Assembly: GCA_034440635.1 (NCBI GenBank)
Contig: JAOTON010001699.1
Coordinates: 186,001 to 250,000, forward strand
DNA: 64,000 bases
Direction of reading: 5' to 3'
Origin: Lepas anatifera
Lineage: Eukaryota; Arthropoda; Thecostraca; Lepadidae
This document shows positions 61,314 to 64,000 of this stretch, piece after piece; the stretch's first letter is position 1, and each line of letters begins with the position of its first letter. Under the pieces are notes generated by a model. That model did no database searches. It was not told where the DNA came from and saw only the letters and a list, made by a program, of their open reading frames with translations. The position numbers and the translations under genes are program-made.

Positions 61314-61425
61314 GTGACAGGAGACCGGTGTCGACTGTCTGCGCGGCGTGGGACGTGCAGCAGGTGGAAGACCCAGGACTGCTGGTGTTTCCGTGACGAC
61401 TGCAGCGTCAGCACCAGTTACCTAT
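61314..61425 (+). CDS. Candidate Cys-rich exon
   Basis: After an acceptor-like CAACAGTGCAG (ending 61313) the frame reads DRCRLSARRGTCSRWKTQDC and then WCFRDDCS: five cysteines within 26 residues (DRC to DDC), with GC-leaning third positions. It runs into a SINE-like segment at 61424, so the true 3-prime end is unclear. No family is recognised. Its phase does not match the donor at 59041, so the two are not directly joined. Confidence 0.22.
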
Positions 61426-61495
61426 CGGTCGGTCCAGTGGGTAGATGGCAGACTTTTGAACTAGAGACATGGGTTCGAATCTTGCTCTGGCCGTG
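61424..61495 (+). mobile_element. tRNA-derived SINE head
   Basis: GGTCCAGTGGGTAGATGGC resembles an A box and GGGTTCGAATCTTGC a B box, about 35 bases apart, within a 72-base tRNA-sized segment. The acceptor ends do not pair convincingly, which favours a SINE over a functional tRNA gene. A GGTGC pentamer run (61542-61562) follows. Confidence 0.5.
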
Positions 61496-62091
61496 TCAAA
61501 ATTTCGCGAATTTACCTCCCCTCCAGTAGGTTAAGAGTAGTCGGTGCGGTGCGGTGCGGTGTAAGCCCCGAGTAGCGCATCACCGCTCCTCTCTTCTCCT
61601 CCTTTCCCAGGCCCAAGCCACCCATGTCTCGGGATGCTGCTGGTCACTCAGGAGGTCGGCAGGCCGCTCATGAGCCCTGCTGTTGTTACCAGCCATGTGA
61701 GGGCGGCCGCACAGGCACGTGCTGTCTTGTCGCCACTACCCTCTGGCCACGTGTCGACCGTGGTGGCCTCGGCTGCCGGATAGTGTCACCTTCCTGCCTG
61801 CTCCTGACATATATGGACAGCGGCTGCTACTGCGCGCATAGCTTTCTGGCTAGACTCAGCGTGATTCCTTTTGGAATCCGATGAAAGTGCTATGAATCAC
61901 TGGATGCTCAGCTAAATGTTGCAGAGATACCTGAAAGCGAGAAAGGTTATATGTGCTTGGATACTGCTATGATATTGATGCATGTTGCATGGCTTCTGCT
62001 CGTGTTTTCGCCGGCTTGAAAATTAATAATGCAGCGGAGTCGAGTTTTTGACAAATGCAGAACCAATAATAATTGTTTGGGGCTTATCGAT

Positions 62092-62270
62092 GCACCAACT
62101 GCCAGTGTAATATGACGTCGCCAACTCGTTCCCTGTTGGAAGTGTTTCTCGGGAACCAAATTGCTCCTTGCTCAGAGAATCCGCCGGGCCTTGAACCCAG
62201 GTCGGCTGCGTGGAAAGCGAGCGCGCTGGATTCAGAACCGAATTCCCTCGCTGGGATGGTCTCTATTTCT
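62092..62270 (-). mobile_element. tRNA-derived SINE, diverged copy
   Basis: The minus strand carries CTGGGTTCAAGGCCCGGCGG (about 62185-62204), identical over most of its length to the copy near 23690. The tail GCAGTTGGTGCATCGAT lies about 105 bases on. Confidence 0.45.
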
Positions 62271-62599
62271 GGCCGTCTGTGTGGTGCATCACCGGGGTGG
62301 AAGCTAGGGGTAGTCACTTGACTGGCACACGACATCACATCTCCGAAATGGGATGTGACCTGATATAGATGTTTAATTTCTGTCACGTTTGCATTTTCTG
62401 TGATCAAAAGCTGGTTAACGTGGGGATCCAGAATAACAACTTCGCAAGAGTAAACAAACAATGTTGAAGTGCGGCTAGGCACATCCTAAGTCTAGGATAT
62501 CCCTGCCGTTGAGGCAGTATTCGACTCATATCCTTTTACCTCTCTTCCATTCTTATGTTTTGTTTTGTTTGAAACTTCCCAAAGACAACAATGTATTGT

Positions 62600-62682
62600 T
62601 CTTGTAGCGCGGTGAGCTGCGTGCTCCGGGTCGGTCCCGGTGGCCCTAGACCAGAGGCGTTGGGGCGGGACGACGAGATGTG

Positions 62683-62713
<31 letters not shown>

Positions 62714-62900
62714 CGCGGGCGGTCAGGCGAGGCGGGAACGGGACCGGCCGCCCAGAGGTCAGACCTGCTGCTCCTCAGAGCTGGCGCGCGTGACGGAGAG
62801 CGCGCCGACCCACCAAGGCCAGACACAGAACTGGGTGACGGGACACGCACCCGCACGAGGGCGGCGTCAGAGGCGCGGAGAGGAGCTGTAGAGTGTGGAA
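62600..62900. other. CpG-rich island with a (CCG)n run
   Basis: GC-rich block open on both strands. A pure CCG trinucleotide run spans 62682-62717 and would read as poly-Arg or similar. No family is recognised. Confidence 0.4.
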
Positions 62901-63609
62901 ATGCCGTGGAAACTAAAGGCACTGTAGGTTTAAAATCTGGTCGTTTGATTTACTGATATCTGCAGCCCATCGACGTTCTGGGATTACCGCTTATATTCTG
63001 GGTCCACTTTTCTCTGGGGACGTTGGCGCTTATAGGAGGTTAGCATGTTACTGCCGGAATAGTTCCTCATTACCGTTCTTGTATTACTGTCGGACTAATT
63101 CATCATCACTATCATTCATTAACATCAACCAATACGAAAAAGAATGAAGAAAATTGAAGCATCGTTGCAGTCGATAAGGGAACCGTTCGCTTCGCTCTGG
63201 GACGCCAGAGCCTCATTGAGACCTGGCCATCCCACTCTTCGCCCCCGCACCAACTCTGCAGTACTAGATCCTGGTCTTTGGTTCTGTTTTACATCGAATT
63301 CAGACGCCAGTGGGAGTGTGCAGAGCATTAATGCCGTGGCTCACGAACAAGCCACCGCTGCAAAAAGGCGATGTCAGTTGAAACCAATGGGTCGTCTGAA
63401 ATGGTCATGATACCAAAATCCCACAGTATGGGGAACTTTCCGTGTACCGCCACTTATTACCAATATCCTGTGTCGCATGGTTGTGTTGAATACCCAAGAA
63501 GTAGATTTGGTTTGATAGATGTCCCGCTTCCCGTATCACTACACAGGTATCATGAACGCTTCCCGTATCACTGAAGACAGGTTCTGGCTCAAACAGCGAG
63601 CTCGCCAGC

Positions 63610-64000
63610 GTAAGCGGAGTTTACAGCTCACCTCGGCTGGTGAGGTCATGCGGATTCTTCGGTTTTTAAAGGGAACGTCGACGTCTGGGCCTATTTTGCG
63701 CCCTCGCCTGGCCTCCTGCTCATCTAGGCAGCAGGGCGTGGCGACGGTGGTTGGTCTGCGGTCGGCGCGGCTGCCCGGTACCTCAGCCTGGAGAAGTGGT
63801 CAGCGGCAGTAACCTGATCTCCCCAGAGGTGCGCACGCCGGCCACGCCAAACACAATCACGGCGGGGCGGCTCACTTCTCACCGCCCGGCGCGCCGCCGC
63901 GCCGCTTTCTCGCCGCGCCACGCCGGGTCAGAGGCGAACGCGCCGCAGCTGCCGCTTCGGGCCGATCGTGGCGCAGCCGCACACAAAAACGGCGCAGCAA
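63610..64000. other. CpG-rich right edge
   Basis: CpG density rises towards the end of the window. Frames on both strands are open but show no motif. It may be the start of an island or exon that continues beyond the window. Confidence 0.3.

Overview
The window looks like accessory-rich DNA from a metazoan nuclear genome. Coding exons are short, GC-rich and bounded by GT/AG splice signals. Most of the sequence is non-coding and packed with DNA transposons, tRNA-derived SINEs and satellites. A Rab-binding zinc-finger exon (synaptotagmin-like/bitesize type) rules out a prokaryote. The alternation of GC-rich islands with AT-rich stretches would suit an arthropod, perhaps a crustacean, but that placement is a guess; no rRNA or mitochondrial marker is present.

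Only two coding loci are well supported, both on the + strand in the right third. One is an internal exon (49776-49991) with four CxxC pairs of a RabBD/FYVE-related zinc finger. The other is a two-exon gene (53058-53324 joined to 54659-55729) for a 445-residue secreted FG-GAP/VCBS-type protein with three calcium-loop motifs. Weak candidate exons, some Cys-rich, lie at 18276-18545 and between 57.7 and 61.4 kb.

Region by region: 0-7.2 kb is nested transposons: a hAT MITE, a TTAA-flanked element split by a second hAT element, and a Transib-like element (TSD CGTCG) that itself holds a TTAA-flanked MITE. 9.5-15.5 kb holds GC-rich sequence, a pentamer microsatellite, a 50-bp minisatellite, and a 39-bp minisatellite broken by a 2.8-kb foldback element that carries a hAT copy and a SINE. 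16-27 kb has no supported gene, several GC-rich islands and a SINE. 28-29 kb is a 26-bp satellite with a 286-bp higher-order repeat, followed by a 75-bp tandem. 29-38 kb is mostly anonymous, with microsatellites, one clean hAT MITE and a 34-bp tandem. 38.9-42.9 kb is a 4-kb inverted repeat with a TTAA-flanked element in its core. 43.8-46.5 kb is a minisatellite and two abutting TTAA elements. 49.7-57.1 kb holds the two genes and two more TTAA elements, one inside the FG-GAP gene's intron. 57-64 kb has candidate exons, SINEs and GC-rich sequence.

The genes do not form an evident pathway. The strongest signal is transposon stratigraphy: target-site duplications and unoccupied homologous sites let the order of several insertions be read from the sequence. 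I do not see a clear new gene system. The most distinctive candidates are the TTAA element families loaded with TCAAGGTCA-type nuclear-receptor half-sites, the Transib-like element, and the foldback inserted in register in a minisatellite.
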